From NCBI GenBank assembly GCA_015680685.1, contig MNCI01006164.1, positions 66,649 through 130,648 on the forward strand: a stretch of DNA of 64,000 nt, read 5' to 3'. Positions 33,761-44,285 of this stretch are shown here, in pieces; position 1 is the first letter of the stretch; the number at the start of each line of letters is the position of its first letter. The notes under the pieces were generated by a model. The model saw only the letters and a program-made list of their open reading frames with translations. It was not told the DNA's origin and ran no database searches. The DNA is from Gnetum montanum. Its lineage: Eukaryota; Streptophyta; Gnetopsida; Gnetales; Gnetaceae. A program made the position numbers and the translations under genes.

Positions 33761-34300
33761 CAAGGCAGTTCCACCAACCGTTAATGTATTATCCAAGTGG
33801 AACTTTGCCACAACCTATCAGGCAACACTGGCAGTGATAACATCCACAGTCATGGTGGATGCCACTGCCTAGACAATAATACCCTTACCGGCAACCAGAT
33901 CCATATGGCTACTACGTGCAGCAGCTGGTTTCTCCAAGTGACTCTATGGGTCACACAACTCTACAATGTCACTACCAAGTTCAGGAGTATTTTAGGGCTC
34001 CTTCTCCTATGGAAGACACACCACATGTGTACCATCCTCCGAATCCATCCGCCACTCATCCACCAATAGTTCCACTACCACTCGCTCCAACAATGCAAGG
34101 GGAACTCCCCACTCAACTGCAGCAACGTAATGCTATGAGAGCTGTAAACCTTCAGCCCGCTACTGGTTCTGACAACTGTAAGAAGAGAAGATCTTTCTTT
34201 AGAACGAAAAGCCCAAACAGGCTCTCACAACCACAAGAAGTTGAGTCTGTGCATGCTCCTCCAACAAACAAGGCTTTGGAGCTCCCTTCAAACCAACAAC
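33761..34300 (+). pseudogene. R6 proline/glutamine-rich gag-protease linker
   Basis: The Pro/Gln/His-rich frame includes YHPPNPSATHPPIVPLPLAP and LPTQLQQRN. It matches R1 at 4441-5400 without the tandem duplication. Confidence 0.6.
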
Positions 34301-34925
34301 AGGGCTTAACGTATACGGTTATGTTAACAGATACCATTACTGATTGGATCAAGGTAGGCCACCTTCCCAAGAAACTCTTTGACCCTAGAAGTCCCTTAAT
34401 CTACCTCCAAGTCACCAGGAACGAACCTCATAAGGCTCTTCTTGACTCAGGTTCTGGAGTCAACTTAATCTCACAAGAAATGTATGAAGCCTGGAACCTC
34501 CACTCAAGAAGAGCAACATTCAATTAGAGCTGGCTGACCAGTCCATGACCATTCCCTTGGGATTGGTGGAGGACATCGTTACCACTATGTGTGGTTGGTC
34601 ATACCTAGCTGATTTCTTGGTGATAGAAGTCAAGAGCAATGAAGGGGACTTCCAAATTATAATGGGAAGGGCATGGTTGAGTACAGTAGATGCATGCCTA
34701 AGAATTCATGATCTTTCCTTGGAAATATCTAAGGTAAACATTTATGGAAAGATCGAGAAGAAGAGAGTTCCATGCATCACATACAGTGACTCAGAGGATG
34801 ATGACATGGAGGAATGCTCAGCATTTCCTCCATGTAATCAGTGTGCACCAAAGGATAACATACATAGGTGCCTGTATGTAGCAACCACACAACAAGAGAA
34901 CACCCAGTGGTTGACTCCTGATTAA
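34301..34925 (+). pseudogene. R6 aspartic protease (active-site motif intact)
   Basis: The active site reads ALLDSGSGVNLIS with a proper D-S-G triad. It is followed after one frameshift or stop (about 34525) by MTIPLGLVEDIVTTMCGW, FQIIMGRAWLSTVDA, and an acidic tail CITYSDSEDDDMEE. The stop at 34923-34925 ends it. In the autonomous relatives this region runs on into RT; here it does not. Confidence 0.85.
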
Positions 34926-35140
34926 GAAAGTAGCTCACCAACATGCATGGAACAAACTGGGGGAACAACTCATGCCCATAACGAAGGAATAGATACATTG
35001 GAATATGAGCGTTGCAACTTCCACCCCTTAACCTGGAAACATCAATCGAGAGAAGTTGGACACTTCTAAAAAATTCAAATAGGCGTTCATTATTTCGAAT
35101 CTCTCCCTTTCCATTTAGTCATGGGGGAGATGGTCACCTA
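34926..35140 (+). other. R6 deletion junction: protease tail joined to end of pol
   Basis: Within about 200 bases the sequence moves from the protease tail to FSHGGDGHLC, the pol terminus (compare SFQLSHGGDGH in R1). About 2.5-3 kb of RT, RNase H and integrase present in R1 and R5 is missing. R10 shows the same 3' flank (TTGGACACTTCTAAG ... TCGGATCTCTCCC) up to the window edge. Confidence 0.8.
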
Positions 35141-36430
35141 TGCTAATCATTTGAGGCCCTCAGTTATTTTAAGTTTTTGTTTTACACATTTTTATTTTAC
35201 AAATTTCTTTAACTTTTCTTGTTTTTGTTTTACAATATCGTTCATACTTTTTCATTTTTTGTGTGTGTTATCCATCTTGTAAGTTTGTCACCCAATAAGT
35301 GTTCTTCATGATGGTATGAACTGTTTCTATTTGGTTGATAATGTTTGGTTTTTACCTTCAAGTTACAATGTTGATACTAAGGTATGGTTCTTTTGATATA
35401 GCAGGCAATGAGTCCACTTCATCCATACATCCATGAATTTCTTTGGTCTCTCTCAGCTTGGAACTGTACAGTCCCTTTTTCAATAATAAGAACTATAATG
35501 AATCGATGACTTGGAATTTCTCAAACTAAGGAATGACTCAAGGATTGAAAAGGGTGTGACTTCAAAGGAACTTGATGCATTTGTGTTGGCCATTCTCTTG
35601 GGTGCTTTGATGTTTTCTTCTTGAGTTTTCTTACTGTTTTGACGTTACTTAATTATTGGGAAGCTGAGAAAATAAAAATAATAAAGTCTTTGCATGGTGT
35701 GGTTCTCATGCATAAACATATAAAAAAATAGTGAGAATTCAAAGCACATCCCTTAGAAAAAATAATCATTTGGGCTACAAGCACTGGTTATGGAACTAAA
35801 ATAAAAATGTTCCCTCTAACTAAGGTCCTTCTCGCTTCCCATTCTCTCCTCCTTCGTTTCGTTGGAATGGTCATGGCTCTTTGGTGAAGGCATTCTTGTT
35901 ACTTCAAGGGGATGGATTGGTCGAATGCATTAATGCGAAGTCACTAGATGTGGTTTGTTTGAGGCCGGACTTGGAATTGGGTCTACTAAGTCACATTAAT
36001 CATTAACTACATAAGGGGCTATACACCACCTTACTTTTGATATTCCATTCCATTTTCCTCTCTCCATCCTTCTCTCCATTGTTCACCTCATTGCTAGTTT
36101 TATCATTAGTGTATATTTTGGTTGATGCATTCTTTTCTTTTTGGTAAATTCTTGCAGTTAAGACTTTAACTCTTGCTTCAAATGACATTCCTAGAGCCTA
36201 CGGACTCTTTGAATGTGGGTTTGTTAGGACATTAAGGGCATGAGCCTGCTTTGGGGAGGACCCACTGACATTCTTATTTGGTGCATCAATTAAATTCTTT
36301 CCCTTAACATTTTTGCAATCCGCTCTATTTTGTTCATTTCCATCTTGACATCCATTTCATCGATGTTATAGTTGTCTCTTTTTCTCCATCTTCTTGTTCT
36401 TTTTCTTTCTCCATTCTATCGCTACCGGAG
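35141..36430 (+). other. R6 3' untranslated region with T-rich tract and purine block
   Basis: The T-rich tract covers 35155-35260. GATGCGAAGTCACT-like sequence is replaced by AATGCGAAGTCACTAG at about 35934. The purine block (GGGCATGAGCCTGC, TTTGGGGAGGACCC) is at 36237-36272. No gene is present. Confidence 0.65.
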
Positions 36431-36633
36431 GTTTGCTCTTAGTCATGGGGGTCCTGACCTAATTTTTTCAATTTTCTCCTAACCCCTACACCTTTGGTAG
36501 TCACCATTATTATATCTCCAGACCCGTATCAGCCATACCACAACTAGCCAATGAACCTTTCACCGAAGCAAGGTATCAACTGCATTGTGATTCATTTACC
36601 CTTGCTAATATAAATACTGTGTTGTGTGTGTAG
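36431..36633 (+). other. Candidate 5'-UTR intron in R6
   Basis: Donor CCGGAG|GTTTGC at 36431 (R10 has CTAGAG|GTTCGC) and acceptor GTGTGTGTAG|ATGG at 36632-36633. An internal PPT-like motif TTAGTCATGGGGGTCC lies just after the donor (36440-36455). Confidence 0.5.
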
Positions 36634-36860
36634 ATGGAAATCATACAACAACGGATTGGATTTGGAGGGAACAATTGGAATGGATCGGTGCTAAACTAGC
36701 TATGCAAGGAACGAGATTGATGGCGCACTTATGGATGGACAACAAAGGGCGCAATCTTGGTGTTGGCAGTAGCAGACTTCTTCTCTTTTCTCTCTTCTCT
36801 CTTAGCTGCCAAATAAGGCCTGATGTCAAATGTATAAGGTGTTTACTCTTGTTGTCATGA
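36634..36860 (+). CDS. Short ORF at the env position of R6 (unknown)
   Basis: Directly after the candidate acceptor, one frame reads VDGNHTTTDWIWREQLEWIG and stays open to 36858; the alternative ATG frame stops early. R10 has the corresponding VDGNHVTMDWIWREHLEWIG on its minus strand (62247-62420). It replaces the 900-codon coiled-coil ORF of R8. No domain is recognised, and it may be chance openness in a conserved leader. Confidence 0.35.
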
Positions 36861-36989
36861 ACACCAGTTTTGTCTTGTTCTGTAATGATGATCCGTTCAC
36901 ATGTCATCCCATTCACCATTAGTTCCATTTGAGTCAATAATCCCATACCATCCTACTATTTTGTAAGGAACTCGAGGATGAGTTTTTAT

Positions 36990-37004
36990 TCAGTCATGGA
37001 GATA
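36990..37004 (+). other. R6 3' polypurine tract
   Basis: TTCAGTCATGGAGATA abuts the 3' LTR start TGATGGGACG. Confidence 0.75.
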
Positions 37005-37820
37005 TGATGGGACGGGATATCGCATGTACCACATCCCCCACGATATCACGTCTTCCCTTGCGATATCGCATATGCGATATCATAGTGCACCACCAAATCT
37101 ATAAATAAGAGGCAGCTCTCCCTTATTTCAAAATCTAGGCCTAGACCGTAGTGAAACTCTAGCAGTTTTACCTCTACAGAGATAGAGTAATTTCCATGTG
37201 CCTGCAGTAGGAGCTCCAAAGTGAACAGATCTTTATTCGAGCAAATATTGTACTTGAACACAAGTTTGTGTACGGAAATAAAGATGAACTTCTTGGATAA
37301 ACCTTGCAATGCATGAACTAAGCTAGATAGGACTTTATTTATTGTTATTTATTATTTACTGTTAAATGCTTTATTAGTTCATTAAATCTTTCTCAACCCT
37401 TCTCTCCTAGTTAAGTGCATTCAGTACGACCGCTTCAAGCATGTGCGTTACGCTTGGTAATCCCAGCAACGAATAGCGTTTGGTAAGCCCAAAAGTTGCA
37501 TTGGTTTAGAGTGTGAATGGTAAGTGAACAGATACTGATGCTAGGTTAATTAAGACTTAGCTAGTTAAAGTTAGTTAATTAGTCTCTTCACTCTTCACCT
37601 CGTCAACATAGGAGATAAAACATAAAAGACATAAAAATCACATACCTCAGACTTAACCATACAACCGTGACAAATACAAGTAAGTCTAGGAAGACAACGA
37701 ACGATTAACCTTAAGTGTTCCATAAGGTGTGTAGGCACTTAGTCTGCGGAGTTCGACCGGATCCCACATGTAATGCTCGTATTTGTATGGTTGAGTGTAG
37801 GGGTACCTCACCACTCATCA
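37005..37820 (+). repeat. R6 3' LTR
   Basis: 816 bp, TGATGGGACG...CACTCATCA, with four GATATC palindromes. It is 59 bp shorter than the 5' LTR mainly because of the U3 array. TATA at 37097, poly(A) signal near 37276. Confidence 0.94.
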
Positions 37821-38883
37821 AATGGTAATTGATCTATGGGAGCATTCTTATGTTTTAAAGGGATGGACTGATTTAAGAGTATTGATGCGAAGTCACTGGA
37901 AGTGGTTGGTTTTGATCTAGACTAAGGATGGACTTTATTGAGTCATCTTAACCATAAAGATTCGTAAAGGACTTCATGTGACCATAATTTAGAACTCTAT
38001 TCCACCTTCTCTTTCATCTGCTACTGCTTCCCATAATTCACCTCACTGCCAATTTTTCATGATTTTGTTTAATGTATTAATTTGATGTGTCAAAATTCTT
38101 AGGTAGGTTCTTATGGGATTTAGTCCATAACTTTCCTCGACCATTAATTAACCATGGGGCTCACATACTCTTTGGTTTTAAGGCATGCAAGGGCATTAAG
38201 GGCATGAGCCTACTTTGGGGAGGACCAACTTGCATACCTCTTGGTTTGCCTAGTTAAGTTCTTTATCCTTAGGAATTTTCACAATCAAATCCTTTGTGCG
38301 CCCCATTGGTGACATAAAATTATGCACTCCTTCAAACTGTTCTCTAATGAAAAATTATTTTTGTTGTGAATTATTTAACCCTCTTTAAGCATTTCATCAT
38401 GTTCACAACTTTCTTGGTTCTCTAAGAACTTCAAGTTGTGTTAAAACTCTTTATTTTCTCCTTATCTTTAATGTTGAAAATTCTCAGCACCTAGAATCTT
38501 ACAAAGTCCATAACTTTTCAACCACTTGTCCAATTTACCTGGTTTTCAATCCTACCACTACTAGAGGTACACACTACGTTTTGGATGCGACATAGATTTT
38601 TGATGGAAATGACACATTTTTTTCTTTTTGACGGAATGGAAAATTTTTCGAGATTTTTTTAACTTCCACAAAGGTTTAACTAATGAAATAACATTAAAAT
38701 AATCAATTTATGAGGTTAAAACCTTCCAATGAAGTCTAGTAGTTATAGAAATCAAATAATATTAAAATAATCAATATACCATAATCACAACTTAGCCAAG
38801 TGTAACTGCCCAAGAGAGTCAAGGTACCTATATGTTATAAGTTACACATCACATACTAATCCTTAATTCTATTGTGATCATAG
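37821..38883 (+). other. R5 3' untranslated region, right of nested R6
   Basis: It continues R5 from 30766. It holds GATGCGAAGTCACTGG (37890), the purine block (38190-38230), a donor candidate CTACTAGAG|GTACAC (GT at 38567) and an acceptor TGATCATAG (38882-38883). No LTR-like internal promoter is seen here, unlike R2 and R8. Confidence 0.7.
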
Positions 38884-39050
38884 ATGGTACTAAAAAGGAA
38901 TCATGGACTAGAGGAGAGACTATTCCCACTAAGGGACAAGTAGCCTAGAGAGGGAGGAGTTAACAACATGAACAACCCCAGGAACAGGGAGTAGAATCCA
39001 TGCAACAGGACCTCTCTTGGACTATTTGATCTTGTCACTCATGTTCAAAG
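38884..39050 (+). pseudogene. R5 env-position ORF, N-terminal remnant
   Basis: ATGGTACTAAAAAGGAATC starts at 38884, directly after the acceptor. It aligns with the R8 start (MALKRAQQ) and with R2 (MTPRSKCS). After some 40 codons with stops the sequence jumps to the common 3' end, so about 2.6 kb of the ORF is deleted. Confidence 0.6.
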
Positions 39051-39275
39051 CTACTAGAGGGGTTTGGATGTTAATTTTTGCCAAGGTGTTCAATTTTGTT
39101 GTCAGGAACACCAAATTTTGTAAAATATTATAAATCTGTACACTTGGGCATTTAGCATCTACTTGTTTGGTCTAAGTCAGCTTGTGTGTTAGTCAATAAC
39201 TCAATAATCCCATACCTTCCCAATATTTTTTAAAAGAACTTATTCCTCCTTTTGTTCACTCAAAGATGATTTTTC

Positions 39276-39292
39276 ATTTAGTTGTGGGGGTA
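39276..39292 (+). other. R5 3' polypurine tract
   Basis: ATTTAGTTGTGGGGGTA abuts the 3' LTR start. Confidence 0.8.
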
Positions 39293-40122
39293 TGATGAAT
39301 CATTTTCTACTTAGGCCTTGATATTGGATCCCCAATATCAGAGACCATGATGCGTTATTAGATATCTGATATCATGGGATGCTTGCTTGCCGATAAATAC
39401 AACACTTGGGCATACAATTCATACAATCTTTTCCATTAGATATAGCAAAGCTCTTGCAGTTTTTTCTTACAAAAGTTAGAATATTTTTTGAGTGCTTGCA
39501 GGAGGAGTCAAAGAAGTGTACAGATCTTTATTTGAGCATTGATGTACCTGAGCATGACAATGTGAATGGCAATAAAGATGAGCCTTTCTGATCAAACCTT
39601 GCAACAATTGGAATAGATTAATGCTTTCTTTATGCATTTAATATTTGAATTTTAACTAAGCAACTAATATTGGATAAATAGAAAACATAAGCACGACCAC
39701 TTCGAGCATACATATAACGCTTGGTAACCTTAGTAGTGCTTAACGTTTGGCAACATAGTGGCACTATAATGTGTTTAGGATGTGTACAAAAAGTGGGAAT
39801 GGATGCCTATGCTAGGATTAGTTAAGTGGTAGTTAGTTACTGGATTAATTAGATTAATTACACATTAAATTTACTTTGTTTTCAATATTTAGGCAATTAA
39901 ACCATAAAAGAAAAAAAGATAAAAATTAGATTCCTTAGTTACACTTAACCATACACTTGCAATTCACAAGCGGAACTAAGAAGACAACGGTTACAATGGT
40001 TAGATTCACCTTCTAGAAATCGGTGTACTTAGAGAGCTAAAAGTCTACATAATTCAACTAGATCACTGAGTGAACACTATTGATTCATATGGTTATGTGT
40101 AGGGTATAATCACTTCTCATCA
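39293..40122 (+). repeat. R5 3' LTR
   Basis: 830 bp, TGATGAATCATTTTC...CTTCTCATCA. U3 has GATATTGGATCCCCAATATC and GATATCTGATATC palindromes; TATA at GATAAATAC (about 39392). Clearly collinear with 22703-23548. Confidence 0.92.
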
Positions 40123-41746
40123 TTTGTAGAAAACATGATTCAATATCAGAATTTTTAGACTTACAACAATACCACTTTCTATTATGATATGAATGCACCT
40201 TCCATAGAGGTACATGCTTTGGAATCTAGTCAAAGTCTCATATATTTCATAGAAAAAAAATACAAAAAATATAAAATGGAAAAATGATGCATTCCCTATC
40301 CCCTAAAAGAAATTTCTTTTTGTAAAAGAATGTACCTTTGAATTGCATATCAAGTTTCATACCTACAAGTTGCATAGTGAAGAAAAATTGTAAATGAGAT
40401 GTTGTTGGAAAAAATTAATAATGAATTAAGCTTAACAAATGAGGTGTTAGTTATAGTTGAGAAGCCTGCAAAGTAGTCAAGGGGATCCTTCAAATATCAC
40501 AGTACTAACAATCCATCATCTAAGTGGTACTTGAAATGGTTTAAAGTGGTACTCGAATTAAGACCTAATCACATAGATGTATGGCTCAAGAAAAGGGATT
40601 CAAGGATTAGGCAAGGGTATCTTGAATGGCGGGTAGAGAGGATTCGAGGTGATCTTAATCAACAAGAGGGATTCTTGAGCTATGATGAACTTAGGGAGTG
40701 GTGGATCAAAGTAAATAATAACAAATAGAGGAGGGTTTTGTACTTAGTGGTGGAAATCACAACATGTGGTGCACATGTATGAAGACACATATTCAAGGAA
40801 TGTAGGTGGGTAAGAGGTATGATGGTTGTTAACTTTAACAGTATGCCTTTTCCTCACTTTGCCCTCATTATGAGGTGCTAGAGCTTGAGAGGATCTTGAG
40901 AGCTCGAGGAGGTCTCATTGTTAGGGGTCAAGAACATCTTAAAAGGTCGAGAGGGTTTCATGATTACATTTTAAGGGTATCTCAAGAGATTAAAAGGATT
41001 AATAGGGTGTAAACATGAGAATAAGATAGTAGTAAATTTTCATATAATCCTTTTATCCATTATGGTGGGTCCTGTAGTTATTTGTTAAACACATGTGAGT
41101 TTCCACTAGTGCATGTGACAAAGTTAGCACATGTGTTCATAAGATGTGTTAGGACTAACACATGTATAGAAACCTGATAAAAACTTAGGTTGTGCCTCAC
41201 CTTTTTCAGTCATTATTAGTAGAATGTTAGGGTTGATAGCTAGGAGTTCAAGGGGATTTTGAAAGATGAGGTTAGGCATCGAGGGGACCTCATCTCATGT
41301 CACTAAAAGAGTCTTCTTTTGTGGACTCAAAAAGTGAGTTCAAGTGAGGTTCTCAAGTGCTATCTCCATCCTTGAGGAGTTCTTGAGTTCCTTGCTTCTT
41401 ACCTAGTTGAAAGCTATTGGACAAATTCAAGTGGTTCTCCAATCCCTCAACAGGTTCTCTACAAAGGATATCCTCATGTCCAAAATGAAGAAGTTGTCTT
41501 GAGGTCCTTAACTTGTCCATTTGAGTGGTGCTTGATTTTCTTTCTCTTAATAGTTTGTACTATTTATATGTTTCCTATGATTCCTTGTTAGTTCACTAAC
41601 TAACTATCATAGTTTAATTGATTGTAGGCTAGCAGTTATTGATCAGTTATTCTTCTGTTATGATTTTTTGTTAAGTTTCCTATGATAAATAGGGGTGCAA
41701 CTTATGCATATCATCCTCTAAGCAAGTTGATTATTGAAAAATTCTT
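40123..41746. other. Unassigned region with a small open frame
   Basis: No transposon family is recognised. 40531-40728 (+) is open for 65 residues (WFKVVLELRPNHIDVWLKK...). GA-rich motifs repeat around 40880-41000 and 41270-41400 (GAGGTCTC, AGAGGATCTTGAG). It could be old gene-derived or transposon sequence. Confidence 0.4.
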
Positions 41747-42393
41747 ATGGCTAAAATCTTTACCTTCATTGTTTGTACTCATTTACTAATGAATCCTATG
41801 ATTAGAAAGGTTTTTATTCAAACTAGGGATTCTAAATTTGAGGTTGTGGCTCAAGATGAGAATGTTCCTGAGCTTGTTGTTGTTAGTCATAATGAGGATG
41901 AATCTAACTGTTCCCCATCAAAAATAGTTAAAGATGCATTACAGGAGATAGATTATGTATTGTCTTTTTATGGTTTTGATAATCTTCAAACTAGGACTAT
42001 GGAGGATAGAGTGCACTTTTATGTTCATGAGTATTTTTGATTGAGGACACTTAATGTAAATGAGAAGTATAATAGCATTAAGGCCTTTCAAGATGTGAAG
42101 TTGGAGCACCGTGATAAGTTCCAAGAGATTCACCAATGTATTTTTGACATTCATGACCTTCTATTATAGTTGCAAGGTTTTCTTGATTTAGACTTATCTA
42201 GTTTGTTTCTAGATTTAGATTTCCTGACATCATCACCTATGGTTCATGGGAATTGGATCATCTAGCTTCAGAGTAGCTCCCATTTTGAGATCCGAAAGTT
42301 ATCTAACCATCTACAAATACTATCCTTAGGGGATGAAGCAAGTTTTCATGTCCCTCGATCTTACAAATCCTTTATTCACTATCAAAATTTTTG
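41747..42393 (+). pseudogene. Unknown decayed ORF
   Basis: One frame stays coding-like for about 215 codons with two internal TAG and one TGA stops. It opens MAKIFTFIVCTHLLMNPMI and passes through DALQEIDYVLSFYGFDNLQ, then FQDVKLEHRDKFQEIHQCI. The acidic, helical composition is unlike gag or pol of the neighbours. No domain is recognised. It lies between R5 and LINE L2, which are on different strands or of different type. Confidence 0.4.
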
Positions 42394-42479
42394 ATGTTTC
42401 AGTTTTTCTATCCTTTAGTGCATTATAATGGACATTATTTGTTCCAAAGTTAACTAGCAAAAGCTAAGGAACAAAAGAA

Positions 42480-43320
42480 ATGCCTAGAAAAGTCATAAAC
42501 TCAAAAGGTTAAATCCAACACTAAGGAAAATTAGAAAGCTCAAAAGGAATATCTTTAAGCTTGGATCTCATAGCATAAGGTTTGTCCCAGTTAATAGCAG
42601 AACTAGTGGCTATACAATAAACTTGAATGCAATGAAGGATAGTATTTAATTTATCTTTAGTTACTCTTAATAAAAGAAAAATATCATCTACAAAGTAGCT
42701 ATTAATAATTTGGCACTAAATGTTAGAAAGAGATAAACCTTTAATATTTTCTTGAAAGAGATAGTGCTTTAGAATATAATCAAAAGCTTTAGAAATAAGA
42801 ATAAAAAGATATTGAGCAAGAGGATAGCCTTGCCTAATTTTTCTTTAAAGAGTAATAACAAAAGAATGGCTCTTATTGGTATGTATCTTTGCATTGGAAG
42901 AGAAAAATAACATTCTAACATGAGAGATAAAAAAACCTAAGCTTAACTTTTATAACATAGCCAATATAAAAGGCCACTCCATCCTATCATAAGCTTGTGC
43001 ATAATCTAGTTTTAGAAGGATAATATCCTGATTAATATCCATGGTCAAAGTCATGACTTCTACAAATGTAAAAACATTATCCAAAATAAATATACCTAGA
43101 ATAAAACTTGTTAATTCTTCTTTGACTAATTGAGGCAAGCACCTTTAAAATTTTAAAGTAAGAGCTTAATAATAATCTTATAACTAACATTCAATTAAGT
43201 GATAGGCCATCAATTAGTGATTTTAAATTTTTTTCCCGACTTTGGAATAAACTTTATCAAATCTTGATTAATCATATAACAAAGAGAACATTTAGAAAGA
43301 GCTTCCTTATACATTTTTTA
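42480..43320 (-). pseudogene. L2 ORF2, RT catalytic part
   Basis: The minus strand has KFIPKSGKKFKITN, then WPIT with the expected W and R changed (TGG to TGA, CGG to TGG). Then come LNVSYKIIIKLLL, GIFILDNVFTFVEVM, ILLKLDYAQAYDRMEWPFI and SYFVDDIFLLLRVTKDKL. These are the plant L1 RT motifs (ITNWRPI, KLDYAKAYDRVEW, FADD), with the catalytic DD kept. Target-primed reverse transcription is the known role. Stops and shifts are present. Confidence 0.82.
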
Positions 43321-44285
43321 TGAGCAATGAGTACCCCCTATGCCCAACCATATGAATCACAAGCATTTACATGTAATTCAGTCAAATAACATGGATGGAA
43401 CTAGTGTGTTATCTAGATTGTTAAGCATTGATCACAAGTCACTATCTTCCCACTTGGACTAGTGGTACCATTGTCACATATGGTTTAGTCCAAAGTGAGG
43501 CATGTAATTATTGATGTTATGCGACCCTTAAACTAACTAACTAATAATGTAGAAATTAATTACTTAAACTAGTTAATAACAAGAAGATAAATTCTAAACT
43601 ATCCCAAGAGCGATGAGTGTCCATCCTCAGCTTGTTGTACATGTCATGAACTAACATATCCACTACTGGGATTACCAAGTGGTATGCTACTAAGTGAACC
43701 AAGCAATAATGCTACTGGGATTACCAAGCAAATACGTGTTTATGCTCAAAACTAGTCACACTCATTCCACCAATTGATTAATATGCATGAAATGTAAATG
43801 TTAACTACGTTCATCAAAAGTAAATTGCATTAAAAGTAAATCTATTCTAAGTCAAAGTGTTGTAATGAATATGAACCAATATCGATCTTATTACCATTCA
43901 TGGAATGTGTACAAGTACAAAGCCACTAGAATAAGACATCGTACAATTAACTCAAATCCACACTATGGCCATTCACTAATTGTTTGTTAAGATTATGGAA
44001 GAAAACTTCAAGAGTCTAGCTATACTATTAACCAAATGGTGCCAAATACGTGATGGGTGCTCACATATTTAGAGGCAAATATAGGCATTGCATCAACAAA
44101 GATGCATTAATGCATTTAGCTACGTAGATGGGGATGCATTTATAGGGCTGCATCAACGCATCTAAAATGTTTTGCCCATTAATGCATCTACCCATCTTCA
44201 TCCACACATATCTGTCAATGCATCTAAGATGTGTTGACGAGGCTTCATTGATAGGGATGCGTCAACGAAGCTACTTGACATATCA
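43321..44285 (-). repeat. S2: LTR inserted in LINE L2
   Basis: Left end TGAGCAATGAGTACCCCCT corresponds to the complement of the LTR 3' end. The interior carries AATACGTGTTTATGCTC and the complement of an R1-like U3 with GATGCATTAATGCAT palindromes. The right end is at ACATATCA. LINE RT coding flanks both sides and no internal element sequence is present, so it is solo. The target duplication could not be resolved. Confidence 0.7.

Larger units (their letters stand above)
30767..37820 (+). mobile_element. R6: nested non-autonomous Athila-like element lacking RT, RNase H and integrase
   Basis: LTRs at 30767-31641 and 37005-37820 enclose PBS, gag, linker, protease, the pol tail, T-rich tract, purine block, intron candidate, a short ORF and the PPT. 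From the end of protease (34925) the sequence passes in about 130 bases to the pol tail SHGGDGHLC (35120), so RT, RNase H and integrase are deleted. Flanks AATCG (30762-30766) and AATGG (37821-37825) form a 4-of-5 target duplication. Its gag and protease are the best preserved in the window, so it is the youngest insertion after R5. Confidence 0.93.
22703..40122 (+). mobile_element. R5: full-length Athila-like element, split by nested R6
   Basis: Two same-family LTRs (22703-23548 and 39293-40122) flank gag, protease, RT, RNase H, integrase and a 3' module. R6 (30767-37820) sits in the 3' untranslated region; joining 30766 to 37821 restores collinearity with R2 (11920-11960). Without R6 the element is about 10.4 kb. 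The flanking 5-mers tctac and tttgt do not match, so the target duplication is lost or the ends are altered. The env-position ORF is internally deleted and all pol frames are broken. Confidence 0.92.

Noticed and set aside
22698-40127. Target-site duplication of R5
   Set aside because: tctac and tttgt share two of five bases; the three differences are transitions, but this is too weak to call.
40531-40728. Host gene of 65 residues
   Set aside because: No homologue recognised, no exon structure, short; mentioned only within the unassigned region.
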